From positions 7,214,501 to 7,278,500 of the forward strand of contig NZ_CP093280.1 in the NCBI RefSeq assembly GCF_026651855.1: a stretch of DNA of 64,000 bases. The letters run 5' to 3'. Source of the stretch: Pseudomonas silvicola (GTDB lineage Bacteria; Pseudomonadota; Gammaproteobacteria; Pseudomonadales; Pseudomonadaceae). The position numbers and the translations under genes were made by a program. Below, piece after piece: positions 9,801 through 19,198 of this stretch. The notes beneath the pieces are model-generated. The model made no database searches, was not told where the DNA came from, and was given only the letters and a program-made list of their open reading frames with translations. How positions within the stretch are numbered: the stretch's first letter is position 1; each line of letters opens with the position of its first letter.

Positions 9801-11137
9801 GCAGTGGGCCGGAGACTGGAAAAAGCGGAGGTGGCAGCGTGATCGGCAAGTACACCACCGCCAGCACCGCCGACAGCCAGGGCCGTGGCGCGCACATCAG
9901 CACGCCCGGGGCGGTCAGCATCGAGGCCGGCAAGCAGGTGCTGATGCAGGGTAGCCAGGTCGGCAGCACGGAACAGAAGGTCGCCAGCCTTGATATCAAG
10001 GCCGGTGAGCGTGCCACGGTCGCCGCCAGTACCGACACCCACGAGGCCAGTGGCAGTCTCTACGGCGGTGGCCTGCAGTTGAGCATGGCCGGCAAGGCGC
10101 CATCTGGCGCCAAAGGTGGTGGCGTGGGCGGCAGCCTTGAGCTGGGCCGCACCCGCGAGCAAAGCACCACGGCCAGGGGCGCGCACTGGCAGGTGGCGGG
10201 CGCCACGCAGATCAGTGCCGGCGCCAGCGATGATCAAGCCATCGCGCTTGAGGGGCTGAAACTGGACGCCAAGCGCCTGAGCCTGGATGCCAGCAAGGGC
10301 GGCCTGGCGATCACCGCTGCCCAGTCCCAGGAAAAACGTGACAACCGTGGGGTCGGCGTGGGCCTGAGCGTCAACGGCGCTACCGCCACTGAGTCCACCA
10401 AAGGCAACAGTGCCATTCACGGTCGCGCCACCCTGGGCCTGGACAAGCTGGCCAGCACCACGTTTGACAACAGCCAGTTGCGGGTGGAACAGCTGCAACT
10501 CGACACCCGCCGGGATGCCCGGTTAAGCGGCGTGCAGGTGCAGGCCGACACCATCAGGGGCACCGTGGCGGGCGACCTGCTGGTGGAAAGCCGCCAGGAC
10601 CAGGTCAACGGCTACAAGGTTGATGTGGATGCGCGCCTCAACGCCGACCAGAACCCGCAGGGCCTGCTCAATGGTGCCAGTGCGCTGGCCGGGCCTGCCG
10701 CGGGCAAGATCTCGGGCAACGTCGCCAAGGGTATCCAGAAAGCCGACCCCGGCTTCGCCCCTACCCTGCACCTGGACGCCAGCAAGACCAGCCGCGACAC
10801 CGCAGGCGCCCAGAGCGTGCTAAACGGCCGGGATGGCATCGCCCTGAACGTCGAAGGCAGCACCCAACTCAACGGCGCACAGCTGAGCAGTGCACGTGGC
10901 CAGGTCGACCTGGGCGGCAGCACGGTGAACACCAGCAGTTTGAATGGTAGCGACCATGTATTCGGCATCGAGGGCAAACTGTCGATCGTGCCGGAGGAAA
11001 TGACCCAGAATCTGCTCAATGCCTTTACCGGCACACAGGACAGCAAAGACCGGACCTCAGACCTGGGGCTGATTCGCACCAAGGGGCATGACAGGGAGCA
11101 GACATTGCAAGGGGGAATAAAACACAAGGAGGGCTGA
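6842..11137 (+). CDS. TpsA exoprotein, filamentous-haemagglutinin/CdiA-like
   Basis: A 1431-residue surface or secreted protein with a GTG start preceded by AAAGAG. The TPS secretion domain is at roughly residues 30-300, with the landmark NPNGI (ILANPNGISANG) and SHNRFGDYNVD. The rest is haemagglutinin-type beta-helix repeat sequence rich in Gly, Ser, Asp and Thr. It is short for a CdiA (usually above 3000 residues). It has no VENN motif and no recognisable toxin domain: the last residues (TKGHDREQTLQGGIKHKEG) are polar and still look repeat-like. No immunity gene follows, because the next gene is convergent 25 bp away. It could be an adhesin, or a contact-inhibition protein that lost its tip. 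Confidence 0.9.
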   Translation: MNQHTFRFPLDPLRWAIASALLGSSLAALGDGVTPVAGPAGMPVVVDQQGIPAVDIVMPDAQGTSHNRFGDYNVDAQGLIINNALQGGQSQLGPVVEANRHFQGQAASAIVFEVTGMSSSRINGPQEIFGQRADYILANPNGISANGASFINTNRATFLVGIPELEDGRIVRLAASHDQAVLAVGEGGITNPQGALELITPVIDGRGLLASRDALDITLGHNTLAYPDRTLLHTAAPTAPPVDAHLLGAMRAGRISIVSTTEGAGVKMPASHLVGREGVAIKAQGDVHLGQGIVSAAQGDVHLDSNADLRLTAVQVKGENIEIRAGKALRLDTRAREQVSRDHQQKDRKAWFIPTEEYSRRTTTTTREHLATDLQTPGDLSLAAGTALHLSGATGKAGKTLTLDSKGTTTVEAVVDRKEVFETVRHRKHLWRGDSNTTNSSETHRPSVLEGAVVNVDSVGDVVIVGSRLHSQGDGTLRTAGGVTLDSQALTGGQQNADYRGDLAGGFFFGKTASDNTTRVSQKGSEMHSASNLRVDVVDKAVLIGSRLDAKGDVVVTAPQGIELRPALDTEQHNGQAKQQGFAVAAGETKQAGDGKDSSKQYYAEVGYKVENTRSDRATSTPVAPEIKGGTVKLKSEGTVKLVDAKVHSETATHIDAPHQQLLASPATKRESRTLTTSEGTLRVTGGIDRAGSSFDGGYAKDTQSRDEATHDGTVMTSNGSQALTGDTFTSEGSSVASKGKTSLGFRQATHLAVNDKVTTEEHRHATRASLGASAEYTDITRPIEKVVKGEDQSRFQNQAVEDNLYAPSLGADLMVTHLQRDSVKADETARVSSLGGSEVQVNVRDALKDVGTRYQATEGKVLITAGSHDQAAAANRAHDSLKRLDVDVRARLDTNTGSDLNVKVVGSGGSIDKQGQQHTAVPSLIEGKAGIQVQLGTDGRYEGSQFKSEAGDISLKAGGAVALEQARDQQTTQETTVNGSSWVKVGSGPETGKSGGGSVIGKYTTASTADSQGRGAHISTPGAVSIEAGKQVLMQGSQVGSTEQKVASLDIKAGERATVAASTDTHEASGSLYGGGLQLSMAGKAPSGAKGGGVGGSLELGRTREQSTTARGAHWQVAGATQISAGASDDQAIALEGLKLDAKRLSLDASKGGLAITAAQSQEKRDNRGVGVGLSVNGATATESTKGNSAIHGRATLGLDKLASTTFDNSQLRVEQLQLDTRRDARLSGVQVQADTIRGTVAGDLLVESRQDQVNGYKVDVDARLNADQNPQGLLNGASALAGPAAGKISGNVAKGIQKADPGFAPTLHLDASKTSRDTAGAQSVLNGRDGIALNVEGSTQLNGAQLSSARGQVDLGGSTVNTSSLNGSDHVFGIEGKLSIVPEEMTQNLLNAFTGTQDSKDRTSDLGLIRTKGHDREQTLQGGIKHKEG

Positions 11138-11162
11138 CCTGGCCTCAGCTACAACTGTGGGG

Positions 11163-11474
11163 TCAGATGTCGACGAGGCGCCAGACTTCGTAGGCGGGCG
11201 TTTCGTAGGGGTGGCTGCGCTTGAGCGCCGCCACCACCGTTTCGATGAGCTCGTCAGCTACCACCAGCTCGACCTTCCATTCCTCTACCCGCTCCAGTTG
11301 CCCGCTCTGCCCCAGGAACGGCGTTGCGCCGTCCATGGGGCGGAACTGGCCCTGGCCCAGGACCTGCCATGCGCACCTGTCGTAGTCGCCGATGCGGCCG
11401 CCACCGGCGGCAAACACGGCGTCCTTGACAGCCTCTACATGGCTGGGCGGGACGAAGAAGGCAAGCTTGTGCAA
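11163..11474 (-). CDS. YqfO/NIF3 insert-domain-like protein
   Basis: A 103-residue protein resembling the CutA-like inserted domain of YqfO/NIF3 proteins as a free-standing unit, ending in the typical HPYETPAYEVW stretch. Its function is unknown. It begins 4 bp after the purL stop on the same strand, so it is expected to be on the purL transcript. Confidence 0.85.
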   Translation of the reverse strand: MHKLAFFVPPSHVEAVKDAVFAAGGGRIGDYDRCAWQVLGQGQFRPMDGATPFLGQSGQLERVEEWKVELVVADELIETVVAALKRSHPYETPAYEVWRLVDI

Positions 11475-11478
11475 GGCC

Positions 11479-14400
11479 TCAGTTCACCCAGACGCGCGCG
11501 TTGCGGAACATGCGCATCCACGCCGCGTCTTCGTTCCAGTCATCCGGACGCCACGAGTTCTGCACGGCACGGAACACACGCTCAGGGTGCGGCATCATGA
11601 TGGTGACACGCCCGTCGCGGCTGGTCAGGCCCGTAATCCCGCGCGGCGAGCCGTTCGGGTTGGCCGGGTAGGCTTCGGTGACCTTGCCGTGGTTGTCGAC
11701 GAAGCGCAGTGCCACGCAACCGGATACATCGGCTTCGATCAGCGCCTGCTCGTTGGCGAACTCCGCATGGCCTTCGCCGTGGGCGATGGCGATCGGCATG
11801 CGCGAACCGGCCATGCCCTGCAGGAACACCGAGTTGGACTTCTGCACCTCGACCATCGCCACGCGCGCTTCGAACTGCTCGGAGCGGTTGCGCACGAAGT
11901 GTGGCCAGAACTCGGTGCCCGGGATCAACTCGTGCAGGTTGGACATCATCTGGCAACCGTTGCACACACCCAGGGTGAAGGTGTCGTTGCGTTCGAAGTA
12001 CTGCTGGAACGCATCACGGGCACGGGCGTTGAACAGCGCCGACTTGGCCCAGCCTTCACCGGCACCCAGCACGTCGCCGTAGCTGAAGCCACCACAGGCC
12101 ACCAGGCCCTTGAACTCGTTCAGGTCGACGCGGCCCGCGAGGATATCGCTCATGTGCACGTCGATGGCATTGAAGCCGGCGCGGTCGAACGCGGCAGCCA
12201 TTTCCACCTGGCCGTTGACGCCCTGCTCGCGCAGCACGGCGACCTGGGGGCGAACGCCTTTCTTGATGTACGGCGCGCTGATGTTGTCATTGACGTCGAA
12301 GCCCAGCTTGACGCTCAGGCCGGGGTTGTCTTCTTCCAGCAGGGCGTCGAACTCCTGGTCCGCGCACTCGGCGTTGTCGCGCAGGCGCTGGATCTGGTAG
12401 CTGGTCTCGGCCCACTGGCGCTGCAGCAGCCGACGGTCGCCCTCGAACAGCACATCGCCGTTGAAGCTGATGCTCACGTGGCCATTGTTCACTGGCTGGC
12501 CGATCACGGCCACGCAGTCACCCAGGCCGGCAGCGCTGAACTGCGCGAGGATGTCGGCGGTGGCGTCCTGGCGAACCTGGATCACGGCGCCCAGCTCTTC
12601 GTTGAAGAGGATGGCGTTGATCTCGTCCCGGCCATGGGCCAGGGTGTCCAGTTGCAGGTCCAGGCCACAGTGGCCGGCGAAGGCCATTTCCATCACGGTA
12701 GTCAGCAGGCCGCCATCGGAACGGTCGTGGTAGGCCAGCAGGTGGCCGTCGGCGTTCAGGCCCTGGATGACGGCGAAGAACGCCTTCAGGTCTTCCGGAT
12801 CGTCGACGTCCGGGGCAGCCTTGGCCAGCTTGGCGTGGGCCTGGGCCAGGATCGAGGCGCCCATGCGGTTCTGGCCACGGCCCAGGTCGATCAGCACCAG
12901 GTCGGTCAGGCCCTTGTCCATGCGCAGTTGCGGGGTCAGGGTCTTGCGGATATCGACCACCGGGGCGAAGCCGGTGATGATCAGCGACATCGGCGAGGTC
13001 ACGCTCTTCTCGGCGCCTTCGTCGCTCCAGCGGGTTTTCATGGACATGGAGTCCTTGCCCACTGGAATGGTCAGGCCCAGCTCAGGGCACAGTTCCATGC
13101 CCACGGCCTTGACCGCGTCGTACAGGCGCGCGTCTTCACCTGGGTGGCCGGCGGCGGACATCCAGTTGGCCGACAGCTTGATGTCGGAGATTTTCGCGAT
13201 GGACGAAGCGGCGATGTTGGTCAGGGTCTCACCCACCGCCATGCGCGCCGATGCCGGGGCATCGAGCAGCGCCAGCGGCGTGCGCTCGCCCATGGCCATG
13301 GCCTCACCGGTGTACACGTCGAAGCTGGTGGCGGTGACGGCGACGTCGGCCACCGGAACCTGCCACGGGCCGACCATCTGGTCGCGGTTGACCAGGCCGG
13401 TGATGGTGCGGTCGCCGATGGTGATCAGGAAGCTCTTGCTGGCCACGGCCGGGTGGTGCAGCACGCGCTCGATGGACTCGGCCAGGTCGAGCTGGGCCGG
13501 GTCGAAGGCATCGCCCAGCTCGCTTTCGCGCACGGCCGAACGGTGCATGCGCGGGGCCTTGCCCAGCAGCACTTCCAGTGGCATGTCCACGGCGTTGTTG
13601 CCGAAGTGGCTGTCGGTCACGGTCAGTTGCGGCTCGGCCGTGGCCTCGCCCACTACCGCGAACGGGCAGCGCTCGCGTTCGCAGATGGCCTGGAAACGCT
13701 CGAAGTCGGCAGCGTCGACGGCCAGCACGTAGCGTTCCTGGGATTCGTTGCTCCAGATTTCCAGCGGCGCCATGCCCGGTTCGTCGTTGGGCACGTTGCG
13801 CAGCTCGAAGCGGCCGCCACGGCCACCGTCGTTCACCAGTTCCGGGAAGGCGTTGGACAGACCGCCCGCGCCCACGTCGTGGATGAAGCTGATCGGGTTC
13901 TTGTCACCCAGCTGCCAGCAGCGGTCGATGACCTCCTGGCAGCGGCGTTCCATTTCCGGGTTTTCGCGCTGTACCGAGGCGAAGTCCAGGTCGGCCGAGC
14001 TGGTGCCGGTGGCCATGGAGGAAGCAGCGCCGCCGCCCAGGCCGATGAGCATGGCCGGGCCGCCGAGCACGATCAGCTTGGAGCCGACGGTGATCTCGCC
14101 TTTCTGCACGTGTTCGGCGCGGATGTTGCCCATGCCGCCTGCGAGCATGATCGGCTTGTGGTAACCGCGCACTTCTTCACCGTGCGGGGTGTCGATGGCC
14201 TGCTCGAAGGTACGGAAGTAGCCGGTCAGGGCCGGGCGCCCGAATTCGTTGTTGAACGCGGCACCGCCCAGCGGGCCGTCGATCATGATGTCCAGCGGGG
14301 TGACGATGCGCTCGGGTTTGCCGTAGGCCTTTTCCCAAGGCTGTTCGAAGCCCGGGATGTTCAGGTTCGATACGGTGAAACCGGTGAGACCGGCCTTGGG

Positions 14401-15375
14401 CTTGGCGCCACGGCCGGTAGCCCCTTCGTCGCGGATCTCGCCGCCGGAACCGGTGGACGCACCCGGGAACGGCGCGATGGCCGTCGGGTGGTTGTGGGTT
14501 TCCACCTTCATCAGGATGTGCACCGGCTCCTGCACCGCACCGTACTGGCGGGTCTCGGGGTTCGGGAAGAAACGGCCGGCCACGCTACCGACGATGACCG
14601 AGGCGTTGTCCTTGTAAGCCGACAACACGCCTTCGCTGTGCATCTGGTAGGTGTTCTTGATCATGCCGAACAGGCTTTTTTCCTGGCTCTGGCCGTCGAT
14701 GTCCCAACTGGCGTTGAAAATCTTGTGACGGCAGTGCTCGGAGTTGGCCTGAGCGAACATCATCAGTTCGATGTCATGGGGGTTGCGCCCCAGGCCATCG
14801 AAGCTCTTGACCAGGTAGTCGATCTCGTCTTCCGCCAGGGCCAGGCCCAGCTCGACGTTGGCCTTTTCCAGCGCGGCGCGGCCGCCGCCCAGCACGTCCA
14901 CCGCGGTCAGCGGCTTGGGCTCGGCGTGGCTGAACAGGCCGGCGGCCTCTTCCAACTTGCTCAGCACCACCTGGGTCATGCGGTCGTGCAGCAGGCCGGC
15001 GACCACGTGGGCCTCGTCGTCGCTGAACTGGCCGCTGACATAGAAGGCAATACCACGTTCCAGGCGCTGAACAGTGGCCAGGCCACAGTTATGGGCGATA
15101 TCGCTGGCCTTGCTCGACCATGGCGAAATGGTACCGAAGCGCGGCATGACCAGGAACAGGCGGCCGTTGGGCTCCTGTACCGGCACGCTCGGGCCGTACT
15201 TGAGAAGACGAGCAAGGACTTGCTGCTCGTCAGCGGACAGTTCACCGGACACTTCGGCGAAGTGGGCAAATTCAGCGTACAAGCCACTAACAGCGGGGAC
15301 TTTCTGGCTCAGTTGCTCGAGTAATTTACCGTGGCGAAAGGCAGAAAGGGCAGGAGCGCCGCGCAGGATCAACAT
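11479..15375 (-). CDS. purL: Phosphoribosylformylglycinamidine synthase
   Basis: A 1298-residue fused FGAM synthase that makes FGAM from FGAR, glutamine and ATP. The order is N-terminal PurS-like domain, linker, two ATP-binding AIRS-type halves (with [17 protein letters not shown] and the second half near [10 protein letters not shown]), then a class I glutamine amidotransferase domain with the nucleophile in GVCNGCQMM and a late HGEGHAEF. Length is normal for gammaproteobacteria. A YqfO-like gene follows in the same operon, and mltF diverges upstream. Confidence 0.98.
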   Translation of the reverse strand: MLILRGAPALSAFRHGKLLEQLSQKVPAVSGLYAEFAHFAEVSGELSADEQQVLARLLKYGPSVPVQEPNGRLFLVMPRFGTISPWSSKASDIAHNCGLATVQRLERGIAFYVSGQFSDDEAHVVAGLLHDRMTQVVLSKLEEAAGLFSHAEPKPLTAVDVLGGGRAALEKANVELGLALAEDEIDYLVKSFDGLGRNPHDIELMMFAQANSEHCRHKIFNASWDIDGQSQEKSLFGMIKNTYQMHSEGVLSAYKDNASVIVGSVAGRFFPNPETRQYGAVQEPVHILMKVETHNHPTAIAPFPGASTGSGGEIRDEGATGRGAKPKAGLTGFTVSNLNIPGFEQPWEKAYGKPERIVTPLDIMIDGPLGGAAFNNEFGRPALTGYFRTFEQAIDTPHGEEVRGYHKPIMLAGGMGNIRAEHVQKGEITVGSKLIVLGGPAMLIGLGGGAASSMATGTSSADLDFASVQRENPEMERRCQEVIDRCWQLGDKNPISFIHDVGAGGLSNAFPELVNDGGRGGRFELRNVPNDEPGMAPLEIWSNESQERYVLAVDAADFERFQAICERERCPFAVVGEATAEPQLTVTDSHFGNNAVDMPLEVLLGKAPRMHRSAVRESELGDAFDPAQLDLAESIERVLHHPAVASKSFLITIGDRTITGLVNRDQMVGPWQVPVADVAVTATSFDVYTGEAMAMGERTPLALLDAPASARMAVGETLTNIAASSIAKISDIKLSANWMSAAGHPGEDARLYDAVKAVGMELCPELGLTIPVGKDSMSMKTRWSDEGAEKSVTSPMSLIITGFAPVVDIRKTLTPQLRMDKGLTDLVLIDLGRGQNRMGASILAQAHAKLAKAAPDVDDPEDLKAFFAVIQGLNADGHLLAYHDRSDGGLLTTVMEMAFAGHCGLDLQLDTLAHGRDEINAILFNEELGAVIQVRQDATADILAQFSAAGLGDCVAVIGQPVNNGHVSISFNGDVLFEGDRRLLQRQWAETSYQIQRLRDNAECADQEFDALLEEDNPGLSVKLGFDVNDNISAPYIKKGVRPQVAVLREQGVNGQVEMAAAFDRAGFNAIDVHMSDILAGRVDLNEFKGLVACGGFSYGDVLGAGEGWAKSALFNARARDAFQQYFERNDTFTLGVCNGCQMMSNLHELIPGTEFWPHFVRNRSEQFEARVAMVEVQKSNSVFLQGMAGSRMPIAIAHGEGHAEFANEQALIEADVSGCVALRFVDNHGKVTEAYPANPNGSPRGITGLTSRDGRVTIMMPHPERVFRAVQNSWRPDDWNEDAAWMRMFRNARVWVN

Positions 15376-15429
15376 CGTCGGGACAGCCTCAGGAAGGGGT
15401 GTGCTTAGAGGCCGTGCATTCTAGCCTAA

Positions 15430-17109
<1,680 letters not shown>

Positions 17110-17119
17110 CCTTGGCGCG

Positions 17120-17139
17120 GGAGCTGGCGGCCAGCTTCC
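17120..17139. terminator. Hairpin between convergent mltF and tadA
   Basis: GGAGCTGG pairs with CCAGCTTCC over a tiny loop in the 52-bp gap between the two convergent stop codons, so it is likely to act in both directions. No T-tract of note. Confidence 0.5.
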
Positions 17140-17161
17140 ACCCCCAACCTCTGCCCCTCCG

Positions 17162-17644
17162 CTAGCCCTTGGCCCTGCGCGCCTTGAAAAACTCGCTGAG
17201 CATCGCCCCGCATTCCTCGGCCAGTACCCCACCCTCGATCAGCACCCGATGGTTGAGAAACCCCTGGGTAAAGAACTGCCCCTGGCTCTGCGCCACCCCT
17301 GCCTTCGGCTCCAGGGCGCCATACACCACACGGCTGATCCGCGAATGCACGATCAGCCCCGCGCACATGCTGCACGGTTCCAGCGTCACATACAGGGTGC
17401 TACCCGGCAGGCGGTAATTGCTCACCGCCTGGGCCGCCGCGCGAATGGCAACCATCTCGGCATGGGCACTGGGGTCGCTGCCTGTGATCGGGCAGTTGAA
17501 CCCGCGCCCGATGATCTCGCCGCCGTGTACCAGCACCGCGCCTACCGGCACCTCGCCCATGGCGGCGCCCTGGGCCGCCAGGGCCAGGGCCTCGCGCATG
17601 AAGTGCTGGTCGCGGCTGCGGTCGATGATCTGTGGCTGACGCAT
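17162..17644 (-). CDS. tadA: tRNA adenosine(34) deaminase
   Basis: A 160-residue zinc deaminase that converts A34 to inosine in tRNA-Arg(ACG). The active site is HAEM (His ligand and Glu proton shuttle) plus PCSMC (two Cys ligands). The frame extends 24 codons upstream into the multicopper oxidase gene, but the ATG at 17644 has a good GAGGTGGTG site and starts 2 bp after the oxidase stop, so the two genes are probably co-translated. Confidence 0.95.
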   Translation of the reverse strand: MRQPQIIDRSRDQHFMREALALAAQGAAMGEVPVGAVLVHGGEIIGRGFNCPITGSDPSAHAEMVAIRAAAQAVSNYRLPGSTLYVTLEPCSMCAGLIVHSRISRVVYGALEPKAGVAQSQGQFFTQGFLNHRVLIEGGVLAEECGAMLSEFFKARRAKG

Positions 17645-17646
17645 CT

Positions 17647-19023
17647 TCACACCACCTCGATCGCGGCCATCAGGCCGGTTTCCATGTGGTCCACCACATG
17701 GCAATGAAACATCCACACCCCAGGGTTATCCGCCACCAGCGCCACCTGGGCGCGTTCATTGCGGCCCAGCAGGTAGGTATCGGTGAAATACGGCACCACC
17801 TTGCGGGTGCTGGACGCCAGCACCTTGAAGGTCATGCCGTGCAGGTGGATCGGGTGCTGGTACTGGCTCATGTTCTTCAATTCGAAAATATAGCTCTTGC
17901 CCAGCGCCAGCCGGGCGATGGGCCGGTCAGCGCAGGTCTTGTCAGTGATGTCCCAGGCCTGGCCGTTGATCTGCCAGAAGCTGGGCGGGCGGCCATTATC
18001 CCCTGCAACCGACACCGAGCCCACCCATTCGAAGTTGAAAAGCAGTTTTTCTGCACCCGCCACGTCCGGCTCGGCCACCGGGTTGGGCGGCAGCGCCCGA
18101 GGCCAGTCCCCACCGGGCTCGCTGCTGGCCACTGAACGCAAGGTGCCCAGGCGCATCGGGCCATCACGCACGGCAATCTCTTCCCCCGCCGCTGGCATCT
18201 TCACCGCCACGCACGCCCTCATGCCCGGCCCCAGCCAGTACTCCTTGCCGAAGTCGCGCGGCTCGATAGGGTTACCGTCCAGGGCATACAGGCGCAACTG
18301 GGCATTGCCGCGGAAATTCAGGCGATACGTGGCGGTATTGTCGACATTGAGCAGGCGCACCCGCACGATCTGCCCCGCGGGCAGGTCCACGGCACCCCGG
18401 GGCACGCCGTTGATCGTCGACAGGCGCCCCAGGGTGCCATTGCGTGCGGCTTCGCGGGGCACGGTGAAAGGCAGGAACATCCCTTGCTCGTCCACGTGCC
18501 AACTCTTCAGGCACAGGGTGGCTTCATGCCTGAAACCGCTGGGCTCACGCTCTTCGACGATCAATGGGCCCACCAGCCCGCGGCCCAACTGCTCGGCGCT
18601 GGCCACATGGGGGTGGTACCAGAAGCTGCCGGCATCGGGCACACGGAAACGGTAGTCGAAGTATTCGCCCGGCAACACCGGCAACTGGGAGACGTGGGGC
18701 ACGCCGTCCATTTCAAGCGGCAGGCGGATGCCATGCCAGTGAATCGTGGTCGGCACCGGCAACAGGTTGACGAAGCGCACGCGCAGCCAATCACCCTGGC
18801 GCACGCGCAACTCGGCACCCGGGGCCGAGCCACCGAAGGCCCAGGCCGGGGTCAGGGCACCGGCGACCAGTTCGACATCGAGGGGCGCGGCGATCAACTC
18901 GTATTCAGCCCCCGCCTGGTCGGCGCACTGCCCCAGCCAGTAACGTGCGCCCAGCCCCGCACTGATACCGACCACCCCCAGTCCGCTTAGGCCAGCAAGC
19001 ATTTGACGACGGGTAAGGGGCAT
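17647..19023 (-). CDS. Multicopper oxidase (metallo-oxidoreductase)
   Basis: A 458-residue three-cupredoxin oxidase. It starts with a twin-arginine-type signal (LTRRQMLAGL), so export through Tat to the periplasm is likely. All four copper motifs are intact: HWHG, WYHPH, HPIHLHGM and HCHVVDHMETGLM, giving the type 1 site and the trinuclear cluster. It probably oxidises metal ions or phenolics, but the substrate cannot be predicted. From memory the same family sits next to tadA and guaA in P. aeruginosa, so it is backbone. The start at 19023 was chosen over an open frame 13 codons upstream because it leads directly into the Tat signal. Confidence 0.9.
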   Translation of the reverse strand: MPLTRRQMLAGLSGLGVVGISAGLGARYWLGQCADQAGAEYELIAAPLDVELVAGALTPAWAFGGSAPGAELRVRQGDWLRVRFVNLLPVPTTIHWHGIRLPLEMDGVPHVSQLPVLPGEYFDYRFRVPDAGSFWYHPHVASAEQLGRGLVGPLIVEEREPSGFRHEATLCLKSWHVDEQGMFLPFTVPREAARNGTLGRLSTINGVPRGAVDLPAGQIVRVRLLNVDNTATYRLNFRGNAQLRLYALDGNPIEPRDFGKEYWLGPGMRACVAVKMPAAGEEIAVRDGPMRLGTLRSVASSEPGGDWPRALPPNPVAEPDVAGAEKLLFNFEWVGSVSVAGDNGRPPSFWQINGQAWDITDKTCADRPIARLALGKSYIFELKNMSQYQHPIHLHGMTFKVLASSTRKVVPYFTDTYLLGRNERAQVALVADNPGVWMFHCHVVDHMETGLMAAIEVV

Positions 19024-19198
19024 CACGAACACCTGGCCTGAAACAGAAAGGGTCCACACCATACACCTGGAACCGGTCCGATCAGCGCTGCGGAAACAGT
19101 TTGAAAAACTACGTGCCCTCTTCCGCCCTTTATAACTACCACCGCTCGCCCAAGGCGAGGTGCCAGTTTGTCGGCTTCTCTACATCAGGAGTAAGCCA

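Noticed and set aside
11392-15324. 1310-codon open frame on the plus strand
   Set aside because: It is antisense to purL. High GC leaves long shadow frames; the translation is Val/His/Gln/Gly-rich with no domain.
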